A stretch of 64,000 bases of DNA from Labedaea rhizosphaerae (GTDB taxonomy: Bacteria > Actinomycetota > Actinomycetes > Mycobacteriales > Pseudonocardiaceae), in contig NZ_SNXZ01000003.1 in assembly GCF_004362825.1 (NCBI RefSeq), forward strand, positions 1-64,000, written 5' to 3'. Positions 8,739 to 17,345 of this stretch are shown here, piece after piece. The first letter of the stretch is position 1. Each line of letters starts with the position of its first letter. Position numbers and translations under genes: made by a program. The notes under the pieces are model-generated. The model made no database searches, was not told the origin of the DNA, and was given only the letters and a program-made list of their open reading frames with translations.

Positions 8739-9611
8739 ATGAACACGACACACGCCTGGGCCGCCCGAGCCGTCCACCCCACCGCCACGGTCATCGCCGT
8801 CGAGTACCCGAGCGGACCGAGAGGTCCCGAGTTGCTGACCCTCACGTCGCCCGGCGGGACGACGCGGGCCGTCCTGCGCACAGCGTCGGCTCCGGCGCTG
8901 CTGGCGACCGAAGCATCCGCGTTGCTGGCCGCCGCCGAAGCAGGGATCCCAGCACCCCGGTTGATCGCCTACGACGAAACCGGCGCCGACGCCGGGACGG
9001 TGGCCGTGCTGAGCACCTTCGTCCCCGGTTCGAGCCTGATCGCCGCCGCGCCCGATGCCGGCCGACTGCGTGCCGTGGGGCGGGTCGCGGCCATGCTGGC
9101 AACCAAACCGGCAAGAGCATCGCCGAACCTGCCGTGGCGCGATCGCTCCCTGAGCGACGTCGAGTTCGACCACTCGACCAGCCCCCTGCTGACCCAGGCA
9201 CGCGCGGTCCTGGACGAGTTACCAGTGCCCGACGGACCCCGGGTACTGGTCCACGGCGACCTGTGGCAGGGCAACACGATGTGGGCGGGCAACACCCTGA
9301 CCGCGGTCATCGATTGGGACTCGGCAGGCGTCGGCCACCCGGGCATCGATCTCGGCAACCTCCGCTGCGACGCGGCGGTCCTCTATGGACCGTCGGCGGC
9401 GAGCGCCGTGCTGGACGGCTGGCGCGAGACGGCGGACGACCCGGACTGGTTGCCGTACTACGACATCCTGGCCGCGATCTGCACTCCGGCGGACATGGGC
9501 TACTTCATGCCGCCGTTGCACAGGCAAGGCCGAACGGACCTGGATGCCCACACCGCGGTGACCCGCCGTGACGCATACCTACGAGAAGCCTTGGACGCCA
9601 TCGGATGGTGA
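8739..9611 (+). CDS. aminoglycoside phosphotransferase (APH)-family kinase
   Basis: A kinase-fold protein of 290 residues that would transfer phosphate from ATP to a hydroxyl of a small substrate. The Brenner motif VLVHGDLWQGNTMW (catalytic Asp) and the metal-binding AVIDWDSAG are intact. The APH family includes antibiotic kinases but also choline, fructosamine and homoserine kinases, and nothing here fixes the substrate; resistance should not be assumed. The ATG at 8739 is preferred over a GTG three codons upstream because of the leaderless promoter geometry. It is transcribed away from paaZ and ends seven bases from a convergent acetyltransferase. Confidence 0.8.
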   Translation: MNTTHAWAARAVHPTATVIAVEYPSGPRGPELLTLTSPGGTTRAVLRTASAPALLATEASALLAAAEAGIPAPRLIAYDETGADAGTVAVLSTFVPGSSLIAAAPDAGRLRAVGRVAAMLATKPARASPNLPWRDRSLSDVEFDHSTSPLLTQARAVLDELPVPDGPRVLVHGDLWQGNTMWAGNTLTAVIDWDSAGVGHPGIDLGNLRCDAAVLYGPSAASAVLDGWRETADDPDWLPYYDILAAICTPADMGYFMPPLHRQGRTDLDAHTAVTRRDAYLREALDAIGW

Positions 9612-9618
9612 AGAACGA

Positions 9619-10071
9619 CTAGAGCGACAGCTCCAGAGTCAGCTCGTCCAGGATCGGGATGCCATAGTCCCCGACGAAAGGAATCGACGGCTTGACCGAA
9701 CGCGCCGCCGCGACGGCGTCGGGCGCAAGTCCTACCAACCGGAATCCGCGCCGCTGGTAGAACCGCAACGCGTCGAGGTTGTCGTTGGTCGTCACCAACC
9801 AGACCCGTTGCAATCCCAACGATGACGCCAACTCGCAAGCGGCTGAGACCAACGCAGTCCCCACCCCGCGCCGCCGTTCGAGCGCCTCGAGGGTGACGAT
9901 TTCCAACCCATCACCCGACACGTGGTAAGCGAGCACCCCTGCCTGAGCGCCATCGCGCGAAGCGAGCAGGCAGGGCAGCCCAGCTAGCTCGTAGACGACC
10001 CCGTGCACGACAACGGTTTCGCCCCAAGCCCCGGAAGGAGTCGACGAGGCCCGCCGAATCCGAACCGTCAC
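9619..10071 (-). CDS. GNAT-family N-acetyltransferase
   Basis: A 150-residue acetyl-CoA-dependent acetyltransferase. The acetyl-CoA-binding motif A (LEALERRRGVGTALVSAACE) and the motif B tail (NLDALRFYQRRGFRLVG) are clear. The GTG at 10071 overlaps the thiolase stop as GTGA, so it is co-translated with the thiolase, although no link to phenylacetate metabolism is known. The substrate cannot be told. Confidence 0.85.
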   Translation of the reverse strand: MTVRIRRASSTPSGAWGETVVVHGVVYELAGLPCLLASRDGAQAGVLAYHVSGDGLEIVTLEALERRRGVGTALVSAACELASSLGLQRVWLVTTNDNLDALRFYQRRGFRLVGLAPDAVAAARSVKPSIPFVGDYGIPILDELTLELSL

Positions 10072-11300
10072 ACGCGTTCGACCAGCAGCGACACGCCCTG
10101 ACCGACACCGACGCACAACGTGGCCAGGCCGCGGCGACCCTGCTCGCGCTCCAACCGGCCGAGCAACGTCACCACGAGCCGGGCACCCGAACACCCGAGG
10201 GGGTGACCAAGCGCGATAGCCCCACCATCAGCGTTGACACGAGCCTCGTCGAGCTTGAGCCGGCGGATCACCGCGAGGCTCTGCGCGGCGAACGCCTCGT
10301 TCAGCTCGACCGCGTCCAGGTCATCGGCGGACAGCCCGGTGCGGGCGAACAGCTTCTCCGTGGCCGGCACGGGCCCGAGCCCCATGACGTTCGGCGCCAC
10401 GGCCCCGCTGGCCGAGGCGACGACACGCGCCCGCGGGGTCAGCCCGTACTTGGTGACGGCCTCCTCGCTGGCCAGCACCAAGGCGGCCGCGCCATCGGAC
10501 AACGGTGAGGAGGACCCGGCCGTCACGATCCCGTCCTTGCGGAACACGGGACGCAGCTTGCCCAGCGACTCCAGCGAGCTCTCCCGTCGCGGGCCCTCGT
10601 CGACCGAGACCACGGTCTCCGACTTGCGGCCGCGCACGGTCACCGGGACGATCTCGCGCTCGAAGCGGCCGGCGTCGATGGCGGCGACCGCCTTCTGGTG
10701 GCTGGCCAAGGCGAACTGGTCGCACTCGTCACGGCCGATGCCGTCCAGCGCGGCGACCTCTTCGGCCGTCTCGCCCATCGAGAGGGTGATCTTGCGGGTC
10801 TCCGGACCGGCGCCGGCCGGCACGGCCTTGTCGTAGTCGGCGAAGGTCGGGTTGACGAAGCGCCAGCCGAGCGAGGTGTCGAAGACCTCACCGGGGCGGG
10901 CCCATGCGGTGCCGGGCTTCTGCATGACCCACGGCGCCCGGGTCATCGACTCGACACCTCCGGCGACGATGACGTCCGCCTCACCGGAGCGGATGGTCGC
11001 GGCCGCCGAGGCGACCGCGGTCAGGCCGCTCGCACACAACCGGTTCACCGTGTAGCCGGGCACCTCGTCGGGCAGACCGGCCAGCAGCACGGCCATGCGT
11101 GCGACGTTGCGGTTGTCCTCCCCCGCCTGGTTCGCCGCGCCGAGCACGACCTCGTCCAGCGCGTCGGCCGGCACGCCGGCGCGGCGCACCGCCTCGGCCA
11201 CGACGGTCGCCGCGAGGTCGTCCGGGCGCACCCCGGCGAGCGCACCGCCGTACTTGCCCTGAGCGGTGCGGACCCCGTCGACAAGGAACACCTCGGCCAT
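10068..11300 (-). CDS. paaJ: acetyl-CoA acyltransferase (3-oxoadipyl-CoA/3-oxo-5,6-dehydrosuberyl-CoA thiolase type)
   Basis: A thiolase of 410 residues with all catalytic elements: nucleophilic Cys89 (NRLCASG), His366 in IALGHPLGCSGAR and the second cysteine near 396 in CVGVGQG. In this setting it most likely performs the two thiolytic steps of phenylacetate degradation, giving acetyl-CoA and succinyl-CoA (PaaJ/PcaF role). Sequence alone cannot exclude a general beta-oxidation thiolase. The ATG at 11300 has a strong AGAGGAG site. A PaaR-like box sits in the divergent region shared with paaI, which supports the paa assignment. Confidence 0.85.
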   Translation of the reverse strand: MAEVFLVDGVRTAQGKYGGALAGVRPDDLAATVVAEAVRRAGVPADALDEVVLGAANQAGEDNRNVARMAVLLAGLPDEVPGYTVNRLCASGLTAVASAAATIRSGEADVIVAGGVESMTRAPWVMQKPGTAWARPGEVFDTSLGWRFVNPTFADYDKAVPAGAGPETRKITLSMGETAEEVAALDGIGRDECDQFALASHQKAVAAIDAGRFEREIVPVTVRGRKSETVVSVDEGPRRESSLESLGKLRPVFRKDGIVTAGSSSPLSDGAAALVLASEEAVTKYGLTPRARVVASASGAVAPNVMGLGPVPATEKLFARTGLSADDLDAVELNEAFAAQSLAVIRRLKLDEARVNADGGAIALGHPLGCSGARLVVTLLGRLEREQGRRGLATLCVGVGQGVSLLVERV

Positions 11301-11353
11301 GGCCACTCCTCTTGACAGCTCGTGGGCGGATGCCTTTACTGAGCGCACCGATT

Positions 11354-11375
11354 ATCAACCGTCCATTCGGTCAGT
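11354..11375. promoter_or_regulatory. candidate PaaR operator between the thiolase and paaI
   Basis: ACCGTCCATTCGGTCAGT (11358-11375) with the flanking ATCA matches both ACCG and CGGTnAGT half-sites of the 22-bp PaaR motif I recall from Corynebacterium. It lies midway between the divergent thiolase and paaI-paaK-paaR starts, so one site could control both directions. Confidence 0.6.
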
Positions 11376-11393
11376 AACAAAGGGTGGTGCCCA

Positions 11394-11858
11394 GTGTCAC
11401 AGGACGGGGTGTCACCGGACGGGGTGCGGTCCGCGGCACACGCCATGTTCGACGCCGACGTGGCCTCCCGCTCGCTCGGCATCGAGCTCGTGCAAGCCGG
11501 CGAAGGTCGCGCCGTGGCCAGGATGCGCATCACCGAGCAAATGGTCAATGGGCACGACATCGCGCACGGCGGCTACGTCTTCCTGCTCGCGGACACCGCG
11601 TTCGCCTGTGCCTGCAACAGCCACGGCCCGGTGACCGTCGCCGCGGGCGCCGACATCGCGTTCATCGCCGCCGGCCGGCTCGGCGACGAACTGACCGCCG
11701 TCGCGCAGGAGCGCACGCGGTACGGCCGCAACGGCATCTACGACGTCACCGTGCACCGCGACACCACCGACGGACCCGAGGTGGTCGCCGAGTTCCGCGG
11801 CCGCAGCCGCACGATCGCGCCCACACGGCCGGCCCACGCACCAGGCGGCAGGAGCTGA
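11394..11858 (+). CDS. paaI: hydroxyphenylacetyl-CoA thioesterase PaaI
   Basis: A hot-dog-fold thioesterase of 154 residues that releases CoA from stalled ring-hydroxylated phenylacetyl-CoA intermediates. The family signature is complete (NGHDIAHGGYVFLLADTAFACACNS, followed by AGADIAFIAAGRLGDELTA). The GTG start is taken from position relative to the family; a GTG five codons downstream is possible. It is four bases from paaK, within a paaI-paaK-paaR operon. Confidence 0.9.
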   Translation: MSQDGVSPDGVRSAAHAMFDADVASRSLGIELVQAGEGRAVARMRITEQMVNGHDIAHGGYVFLLADTAFACACNSHGPVTVAAGADIAFIAAGRLGDELTAVAQERTRYGRNGIYDVTVHRDTTDGPEVVAEFRGRSRTIAPTRPAHAPGGRS

Positions 11859-11862
11859 CGCC

Positions 11863-13176
11863 ATGAGTTTCGACAGCGCACCTGGACTCGACGAACTGTC
11901 CGAGGTCGAGCGGCTCAGCCTCGACGAGTTGCAGGCGTTGCAGCTCGAGCGGCTGCGGTGGACGTTGCGCCACGCCTACGAGAACGTGCCGTTCTACAAG
12001 GCGAAGTTCGACGCGGCCGGCGTGCACCCCGACGACTGCAAGGAGCTCGCCGACCTGGCGAAGTTCCCGTTCACCACCAAGGCCGACCTGCGCGACAACT
12101 ACCCGTTCGGCATGTTCGCGGTGCCGCAGGACCAGGTGCGCCGCATCCATGCCTCCAGCGGCACCACCGGCAAGCCCACCGTCGTCGGCTACACCGAGCA
12201 GGACATCGACACCTGGGCCACCGTGATGGCGCGCTCGATCTTCGCCGCGGGCGGGCGCCCGGGGCACAAGGTGCACGTGGCCTACGGCTACGGGCTGTTC
12301 ACCGGCGGGCTCGGCGCGCACTACGGCGCGGAGAAGCTGGGCTGCACCGTGATCCCGGCGTCGGGCGGGATGACCGCGCGGCAGGTGCAGATCATCACCG
12401 ACTTCCGGCCCGAGATCATCATGGTCACCCCGTCGTACCTGCTGACGATGCTCGACGAGTTCGAGCGCCAGGGCATCGACCCGAAGACCAGCTCGCTGCG
12501 CGTCGGCATCTTCGGCGCCGAGCCGTGGACCGAGCAGATGCGCACGGAGATCGAAGAGCGGACGTCGATGCACGCGGTCGACATCTACGGCCTGTCCGAG
12601 GTGATGGGCCCCGGCGTCGCGCAAGAGTGCGTGGAGACCAAGGACGGCCTGCACGTCTGGGAGGACCACTTCTACCCGGAGATCATCGACCCGGTCGACG
12701 AAACGGTGCTGGGTCCCGGCGAGAACGGTGAGCTGCTGTTCACCTCGCTCACCAAGCAGGCACTGCCGATCATCCGCTACCGCACCCGTGACCTGACCCG
12801 GCTGCTGCCGGGCACCGCCCGCCCGGCGTTCCGGCGGATGGAGAAGGTCACCGGCCGCAGCGACGACATGATCATCTTGCGTGGCGTGAACGTGTTCCCC
12901 ACGCAGATCGAGGAGATCGTCCTCGCCACCGCCGACCTGTCGCCGCACTTCCAGCTCCGGCTGTCCACGCACGACCGGTTGGACCGGATGACCGTGCTGG
13001 TCGAGGCCCGCGAGGACACCTCGGACGAACGGCGCACCTCGGCCGCCGAGGAGATCGCGGCACGGGTCAAGGACGGTGTCGGCGTGAGCGTCGGCGTGGA
13101 GGTGGTCGACCCCGACACCCTCGAACGCTCGGTCGGCAAGATGCGCCGGGTGATCGACCAGCGCGAGCGACCATGA
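11863..13176 (+). CDS. paaK: phenylacetate-CoA ligase PaaK
   Basis: PaaK activates phenylacetate to phenylacetyl-CoA with ATP, the entry step of the pathway. The 437-residue length is standard. Visible motifs are the adenylation P-loop (SSGTTGKPTVVGYT), AYGYGLFTGGLGAHYGAEKLG, the YGLSEVMGPGVAQEC core motif, and TGRSDDMIILRGVNVFP near the mobile C-terminal domain. The ATG is preceded by GGAG. Its stop overlaps the paaR ATG as ATGA. Confidence 0.95.
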   Translation: MSFDSAPGLDELSEVERLSLDELQALQLERLRWTLRHAYENVPFYKAKFDAAGVHPDDCKELADLAKFPFTTKADLRDNYPFGMFAVPQDQVRRIHASSGTTGKPTVVGYTEQDIDTWATVMARSIFAAGGRPGHKVHVAYGYGLFTGGLGAHYGAEKLGCTVIPASGGMTARQVQIITDFRPEIIMVTPSYLLTMLDEFERQGIDPKTSSLRVGIFGAEPWTEQMRTEIEERTSMHAVDIYGLSEVMGPGVAQECVETKDGLHVWEDHFYPEIIDPVDETVLGPGENGELLFTSLTKQALPIIRYRTRDLTRLLPGTARPAFRRMEKVTGRSDDMIILRGVNVFPTQIEEIVLATADLSPHFQLRLSTHDRLDRMTVLVEAREDTSDERRTSAAEEIAARVKDGVGVSVGVEVVDPDTLERSVGKMRRVIDQRERP

Positions 13177-13808
13177 CCGCCGGCCGCCAGACCCCCCAAC
13201 CTAGAAGGGGCCGGCCGGGCTACGACCTGGAGTCGTTGCTGGCGGTCGCGGTGAAGCTGTTCAACGAGCGCGGCTACGACGGCACGAGCATGGAGGACCT
13301 GTCCCGCAAGCTCGGCATCACGAAGTCGGCCATCTACCACCACGTGCCGAGCAAGCAGGAGCTGTTGCGCCTGGCGATCAACCGCGCCCTCGACGGCCTG
13401 TTCGCGGTCGCCGACGAGACCAAGGCACGGCACGAGCCCGCGGTGCGCCGCCTGGAACACCTGGTGCGCGGCAGCGTGCGCGTGCTGGTGGACGAACTCC
13501 CCTTCGTCACCCTGCTGCTGCGGGTGCGCGGCAACACCAAGGTCGAGCGCGATGCCCTGGCCCGCCGCAAGGAATTCGACCGCCTGGTCACCGAGCTCGT
13601 GGCCCAGGCGGTCCGCGACGGCGATCTGCGCCAGGACATCGACCCGGCGGTGACCGGCCGGCTCTTGTTCGGCACCGTGAACTCGTTGATCGAGTGGTAC
13701 AAGCCGCGTGGTGGCGTCGGCGCCGAGCAACTGGCGGACGCCGTGATCGCCACGTCGTTCAACGGTCTGCTCACCCACGACGGCGCGGGCGACCGCGCCG
13801 CGGGCTAG
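13173..13808 (+). CDS. paaR: TetR-family regulator PaaR
   Basis: A 211-residue TetR/AcrR repressor with an N-terminal helix-turn-helix (SMEDLSRKLGITKSAIYHHVPSKQELL, about residues 40-65) and a ligand-binding C-terminal half. Translational coupling to paaK and two nearby sites resembling the PaaR box make it the likely phenylacetyl-CoA-responsive repressor of the paa operons. It coexists with PaaX, which is usually the sole regulator in proteobacteria. Its end overlaps the convergent MFS gene by four bases. Confidence 0.85.
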   Translation: MTAGRQTPQPRRGRPGYDLESLLAVAVKLFNERGYDGTSMEDLSRKLGITKSAIYHHVPSKQELLRLAINRALDGLFAVADETKARHEPAVRRLEHLVRGSVRVLVDELPFVTLLLRVRGNTKVERDALARRKEFDRLVTELVAQAVRDGDLRQDIDPAVTGRLLFGTVNSLIEWYKPRGGVGAEQLADAVIATSFNGLLTHDGAGDRAAG

Positions 13809-15109
13809 CGAGCCGCCACACCTGTCGCCGCGGCGAGCAAAGCCACCACAGCCAGGGCGGACAAGGCCAGCGGCGTCCCGGCCACGTGCAGCGACAACGT
13901 CACGGCCGCGACTCCCAGCGCGGTCCCCAACCCCCGCGTCATGTTCACCAAGCCGCCGCCGGTGGCCGCCATGTCCGCCGGGATCGCGGCCATCACGGCC
14001 GCGTTGTTGGCCGGGATGAACACGCCGAGCCCCAATCCCAGCAACGCCAGCCACACCGCCGACGGCCACGGGATCAGCAGTCCTGCCGCACACGCCGCGA
14101 CCAGGCCGCCCGCCAACGCCCGTACCCGCGCCGATCCGCGGCCACCGCCGAAAACCGCGGCCACCGCGAACCCCAGCGGCAGCGCGGTCAACGCCAACGG
14201 CGCCACCGTGCCCGCTTGCGGGAACAACGCCAACGGCCCGAACAGCACCAGGTATCCGCACAACGCCCCCGCCAGCCCGGCCGCGACCGGCAGCTTCGCC
14301 AGCACCGACGGACGAACCAGCGGACTGCGAGCACGCCTCAGCCGCACGACGAAACCGGCCAAGGCCAGCAACGCGATCAGCGACAACGCCAGCGAAAGCC
14401 ACGCCGGCATCGTCAGCCCTGACAACGCGGACAGCGCCAGCAACGCCGCCGTGCTGGTCAGCGCCAGCAACCCGAGCCCGAGCCAGTCAAAGACGCCGAT
14501 CGGGTGCTTGTTCCTGGTGCGGGGCAACAGGTATCGCCCGGCCACCAACGCGACGACCCCGATCGGCACGTTCACCCAGAACACCGATCGCCAGCCGAAC
14601 TCGGCCACCAGCACCCCGCCGAGGGCGGGACCCATCGCGAGGCCGAGGGCCTGCGCCGCGGCCTGCACGCCGAGCCCGGCCCGCACCTGGTCCGGCCGCA
14701 CGCTCGTGACCACCAACGCCACGCTGTTCGCCTGCAGCATCGCCGCGCCCAGGGCCTGCACGACCCGGAAGCCGATCAGCACCGCGAGGCTGCCCGCGAG
14801 CCCGCACGCCGCCGACGCGCCCGTGAAGACCAGGAACCCGTACAGGTAGAAGAGCTTGCGGCCGAACGCGTCCGCCAGCCGCCCGGCTGCGGTGATCACG
14901 CCGACCAGCGTCAGCAGGTAGCACAAAGAGACCCACTGCACCGCGGCCAGCGGCGCCGAGAACGAGTCCTCCAGCGCGGGGAAGGTCAGCGTGACGATGC
15001 TCGCGTCGAGCTGGCCCATGAACGCGCCGAAGCAGACGGTGGCCACCGCGAGCCACCCGGCCTGCGGGTGGTCGCGGATGACCCGGGGTCGCGCGGCCTC
15101 GACCAGCAC
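13805..15109 (-). CDS. MFS transporter, DHA-type drug/H+ antiporter
   Basis: A polytopic membrane protein of 434 residues with about 12-14 hydrophobic helices. The N-terminal motif FMGQLDASIVTLTFPAL is typical of the 14-helix DHA2 exporters, and the loop motif GRLADAFGRKLFYLYG between helices 2 and 3 is the MFS signature. It would export a hydrophobic compound with proton exchange; the substrate is unknown. The start is GTG, with TTGGGGA upstream. No local regulator is clearly linked, since the adjacent TetR gene belongs to the paa unit. Confidence 0.85.
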   Translation of the reverse strand: MLVEAARPRVIRDHPQAGWLAVATVCFGAFMGQLDASIVTLTFPALEDSFSAPLAAVQWVSLCYLLTLVGVITAAGRLADAFGRKLFYLYGFLVFTGASAACGLAGSLAVLIGFRVVQALGAAMLQANSVALVVTSVRPDQVRAGLGVQAAAQALGLAMGPALGGVLVAEFGWRSVFWVNVPIGVVALVAGRYLLPRTRNKHPIGVFDWLGLGLLALTSTAALLALSALSGLTMPAWLSLALSLIALLALAGFVVRLRRARSPLVRPSVLAKLPVAAGLAGALCGYLVLFGPLALFPQAGTVAPLALTALPLGFAVAAVFGGGRGSARVRALAGGLVAACAAGLLIPWPSAVWLALLGLGLGVFIPANNAAVMAAIPADMAATGGGLVNMTRGLGTALGVAAVTLSLHVAGTPLALSALAVVALLAAATGVAAR

Positions 15110-15151
15110 GTCCCCAATTATGTCGGGAGCAGAACTAACCCGGCAATGCGA

Positions 15152-15544
15152 TCACGGCAGCACGGCCAGCGCGTCGATCTCCACGAGCTTGCCCGGCGGC
15201 AACCCGACGTACACGGTTGTGCGTGCCGGCTTGGGTTCGGACAAGAACTCGCTGTACACCTCGTTCATCTCCGTGAAGTGCGCCACGTCGGTCAGGTAGA
15301 TGCGGAACATCAGCACGTCCCGCTCCGAAGCTCCACCCGCGGCGAGCACGGCCAGCACGTTGCGCATGGCCTGCGCGGTCTGCTCCCGGACGGTGTCACC
15401 GACCAGGTTGCCGTTGCCGTCCACGGGGACCTGGCCCGACACCTGGAGCAGGTTGCCGATCCGCACCCCCGGCGACAGCGGGGCGGCCGGGGTGGCCGCG
15501 CCTTCGGGGTGCACTGCAGTGCGGCTTCCTCTGCTGGGCGTCAT
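15152..15544 (-). CDS. RidA-family enamine/imine deaminase
   Basis: RidA (YjgF/YER057c) proteins hydrolyse reactive enamine/imine intermediates released by PLP-dependent dehydratases. The 130-residue product carries the family marks: LLQVSGQVPVD, the AxxNVLAVLAAGG helix and the arginine in KPARTTVYVG that binds the substrate carboxylate. Its start directly abuts the IclR stop (TAG then ATG). A PLP dehydratase is encoded divergently, so this protein probably completes that deamination. Confidence 0.9.
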   Translation of the reverse strand: MTPSRGSRTAVHPEGAATPAAPLSPGVRIGNLLQVSGQVPVDGNGNLVGDTVREQTAQAMRNVLAVLAAGGASERDVLMFRIYLTDVAHFTEMNEVYSEFLSEPKPARTTVYVGLPPGKLVEIDALAVLP

Positions 15545-16297
15545 CTACTTCTTCCTCTCGATCCACCCACAGGCCGCCGACGCCAGCGCCGCGGTCGCAC
15601 GCAACCGCGGTACCAGGGCCAGGAGGCCGTCCTTGCCGGTCAGTACCACCGGCACCGACACCGAGACCGCGGCCACCACGTCGCCGCGCGCGTCCCTGAT
15701 GGGCGCGGCGACGCAGTGGATGAAGTCCTCGTGCTCGCGGTCGTCCAGTGCCCAGCCCCGCTCGGCGACCGCGGCCAATTCGGCGCGGTAGGCCTCGGGG
15801 CTGGTGATCGTGTTGGCGGTCAGCGCCGGGAACTCCATGTGCGCCACCAGCCCGTCGCGTTCGGCCGGGGACAAGGCGGCGACGAGCACCTTGGCGACTG
15901 CGGTGCAGTGCAACGGCGCGCGTTTGCCGATGCGCGAATACATCCGCACCTGGTGCTTGCTGTCGAACTTGTCGATGTAGACGACCTCGCCGTCCTCGTA
16001 GCTCGCGAGGTGCACCGTGTGCCCGGTCTCCTCGTTCAGCTCACGCAACGCGGGTTCGACCGCGCGCCGGACGTCCCGGTCCTCCAGCGACCGGTGGGCC
16101 AGGTCGAACAACGCCGTGCCCAGCCGGTACTGCCTAGTGCCCTCGCGCTGCACGAACCGGTGCGCTTCCAGGGTGCGCAACAGCCGCAGCACCGTCGACT
16201 TGTGCACGTCGACGGCTTCGGCGAGCTGGTCCAGCGTGCGCGGGCCCTCGGCGAGCAACTCGACCAGGGTCAACGCGCGATCGACGCTCTGGCTCAT
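15545..16297 (-). CDS. IclR-family transcriptional regulator
   Basis: A 250-residue IclR regulator with an N-terminal winged helix (LDQLAEAVDVHKSTVLRLLRTLEAHRFVQRE, about 20-50) and the C-terminal effector domain (SRIGKRAPLHCTAVAKVLVA, then a GWALDDREHEDFIHCVAAPIRD segment typical of the family). KdgR-type IclR members sense KDG-like sugar acids, which fits a neighbouring KDG-type kinase. Overlapping dyads in the divergent promoter at 17315-17343 are its likely operator. The ATG overlaps the kinase stop as ATGA. Confidence 0.88.
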   Translation of the reverse strand: MSQSVDRALTLVELLAEGPRTLDQLAEAVDVHKSTVLRLLRTLEAHRFVQREGTRQYRLGTALFDLAHRSLEDRDVRRAVEPALRELNEETGHTVHLASYEDGEVVYIDKFDSKHQVRMYSRIGKRAPLHCTAVAKVLVAALSPAERDGLVAHMEFPALTANTITSPEAYRAELAAVAERGWALDDREHEDFIHCVAAPIRDARGDVVAAVSVSVPVVLTGKDGLLALVPRLRATAALASAACGWIERKK

Positions 16298-17247
16298 GTG
16301 ATCACCGCCGCGGCCCAGGTCGCCGCATCCGCGTCCAGCAACGCCTCGACGACCTCGTCAGGCAGCGGCGGCCCGACGTCGTCGTGGGTGCGCAACGCGG
16401 TCGCCGCCTGCAGGTGCCCGGCCCGCAGCCGCCGCGCCACGTCGTCCCCGGCCAGGGTGGCGGCGAGGAAACCGGCGGCGAAGGCGTCCCCGGCGCCGAC
16501 CGGCTCGACCACCGCCACCTTCAGCGCGGGCTGGAACACCGCCGGTTCGCCGTGGGCGAGCACCGACGCGCCCCGGGCGCCGTGCTTGAGCACGAGCGTC
16601 GCCGGGTCGGGCAGCAAACCCCGCAGTGCCAAGGGATCGGCGGTGCCGAAGGCCGCGGCGGCCTCGTCCTCACCGGCGAACACGATGTCCGCCGCATTGG
16701 CCAGCTCACGCAGGACACCGGACTCGCGGTGGGCCCACAATGCGGGCCGCCAGTTGAGGTCGAACGACAGCAAGTGCGTCCGCGTCGCGGAAACCAGGGC
16801 GTGCATGAGCTCGAGGCACGAGTCGGACAAGGCGGCGGTGATGCCGCTGACGTGCACCAGCCGGATGCCCGTGAGGTCCATGGTGGACACCAACGCGGGC
16901 CCCAGCGCTGAGGCGGCGGACCCGCTGCGGTAGTAGCGCACGGGGCTGCCCGAGGCGTTGCTTTCCTTGACGTACAAGCCGGTCGGCCGAGCGGGGTCGA
17001 TCACCACACCCGAGGTGTCCACGCCGAAGGATGCGACCTCGGCCAGCACGGCCCGGCCGAACGGGTCGTCGCCGAGCGCGCTCACCCACCGGGTCGGCAC
17101 GCCGAGGCGCACGAGGTTGCAGGCCACATTGGACTCCGCGCCGCCGACCGAACGCACCCAGGTTCGCACCAGCTCCGGCGGTCCGGACTCGCCCGGCACC
17201 AGCAGGGCCATCGACTCCCCAACGCAAACCGCGTCCGGCGTGTTCAC
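16294..17247 (-). CDS. kdgK: PfkB-family sugar kinase, probable 2-dehydro-3-deoxygluconokinase
   Basis: A ribokinase/PfkB-type kinase of 317 residues. It has the GG motif near the N-terminus (VGGAESNVACNLVRLG), the anion-hole/catalytic motif PVGAGDAFAAGF with catalytic Asp near 254, and YYRSGSAAS (105-113), a stretch typical of KDG kinases, where the Tyr/Arg residues contact the sugar acid. It is therefore predicted to make KDPG from 2-keto-3-deoxygluconate. GTG start. First gene of the leftward kinase-IclR-RidA operon. A general sugar kinase remains possible. No KDPG aldolase is in the window. Confidence 0.75.
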   Translation of the reverse strand: MNTPDAVCVGESMALLVPGESGPPELVRTWVRSVGGAESNVACNLVRLGVPTRWVSALGDDPFGRAVLAEVASFGVDTSGVVIDPARPTGLYVKESNASGSPVRYYRSGSAASALGPALVSTMDLTGIRLVHVSGITAALSDSCLELMHALVSATRTHLLSFDLNWRPALWAHRESGVLRELANAADIVFAGEDEAAAAFGTADPLALRGLLPDPATLVLKHGARGASVLAHGEPAVFQPALKVAVVEPVGAGDAFAAGFLAATLAGDDVARRLRAGHLQAATALRTHDDVGPPLPDEVVEALLDADAATWAAAVIT

Positions 17248-17314
17248 CGCGTGCCCCCCACCTCTGGCCGTTGACGGTGGTCCACCCGGATGCTACACAC
17301 AACTACACCACATC

Positions 17315-17343
17315 GTGCAATGTTCGTTGCACCATACGCAACG
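17315..17343. promoter_or_regulatory. overlapping inverted repeats, candidate IclR operator
   Basis: Two perfect dyads interlock: GTGCAA-N6-TTGCAC (17315-17332) and CGTTGC-N7-GCAACG (17325-17343). They fill the 98-base divergent gap between the kinase and the dehydratase, right up to the dehydratase start, as expected for autoregulated divergent control by the IclR protein. Confidence 0.55.
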
Positions 17344-17345
17344 AG

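Noticed and set aside
8559-9173. Long N-terminal extension of PaaZ (open frame to 9173 on the minus strand)
   Set aside because: It runs through the promoter and over the divergent kinase gene, is low-complexity Arg/Gly sequence, and the protein family begins at the ATG at 8558.
8739-9611. Aminoglycoside resistance gene
   Set aside because: The fold and catalytic motifs only establish an APH-family kinase; nothing shows an antibiotic substrate.
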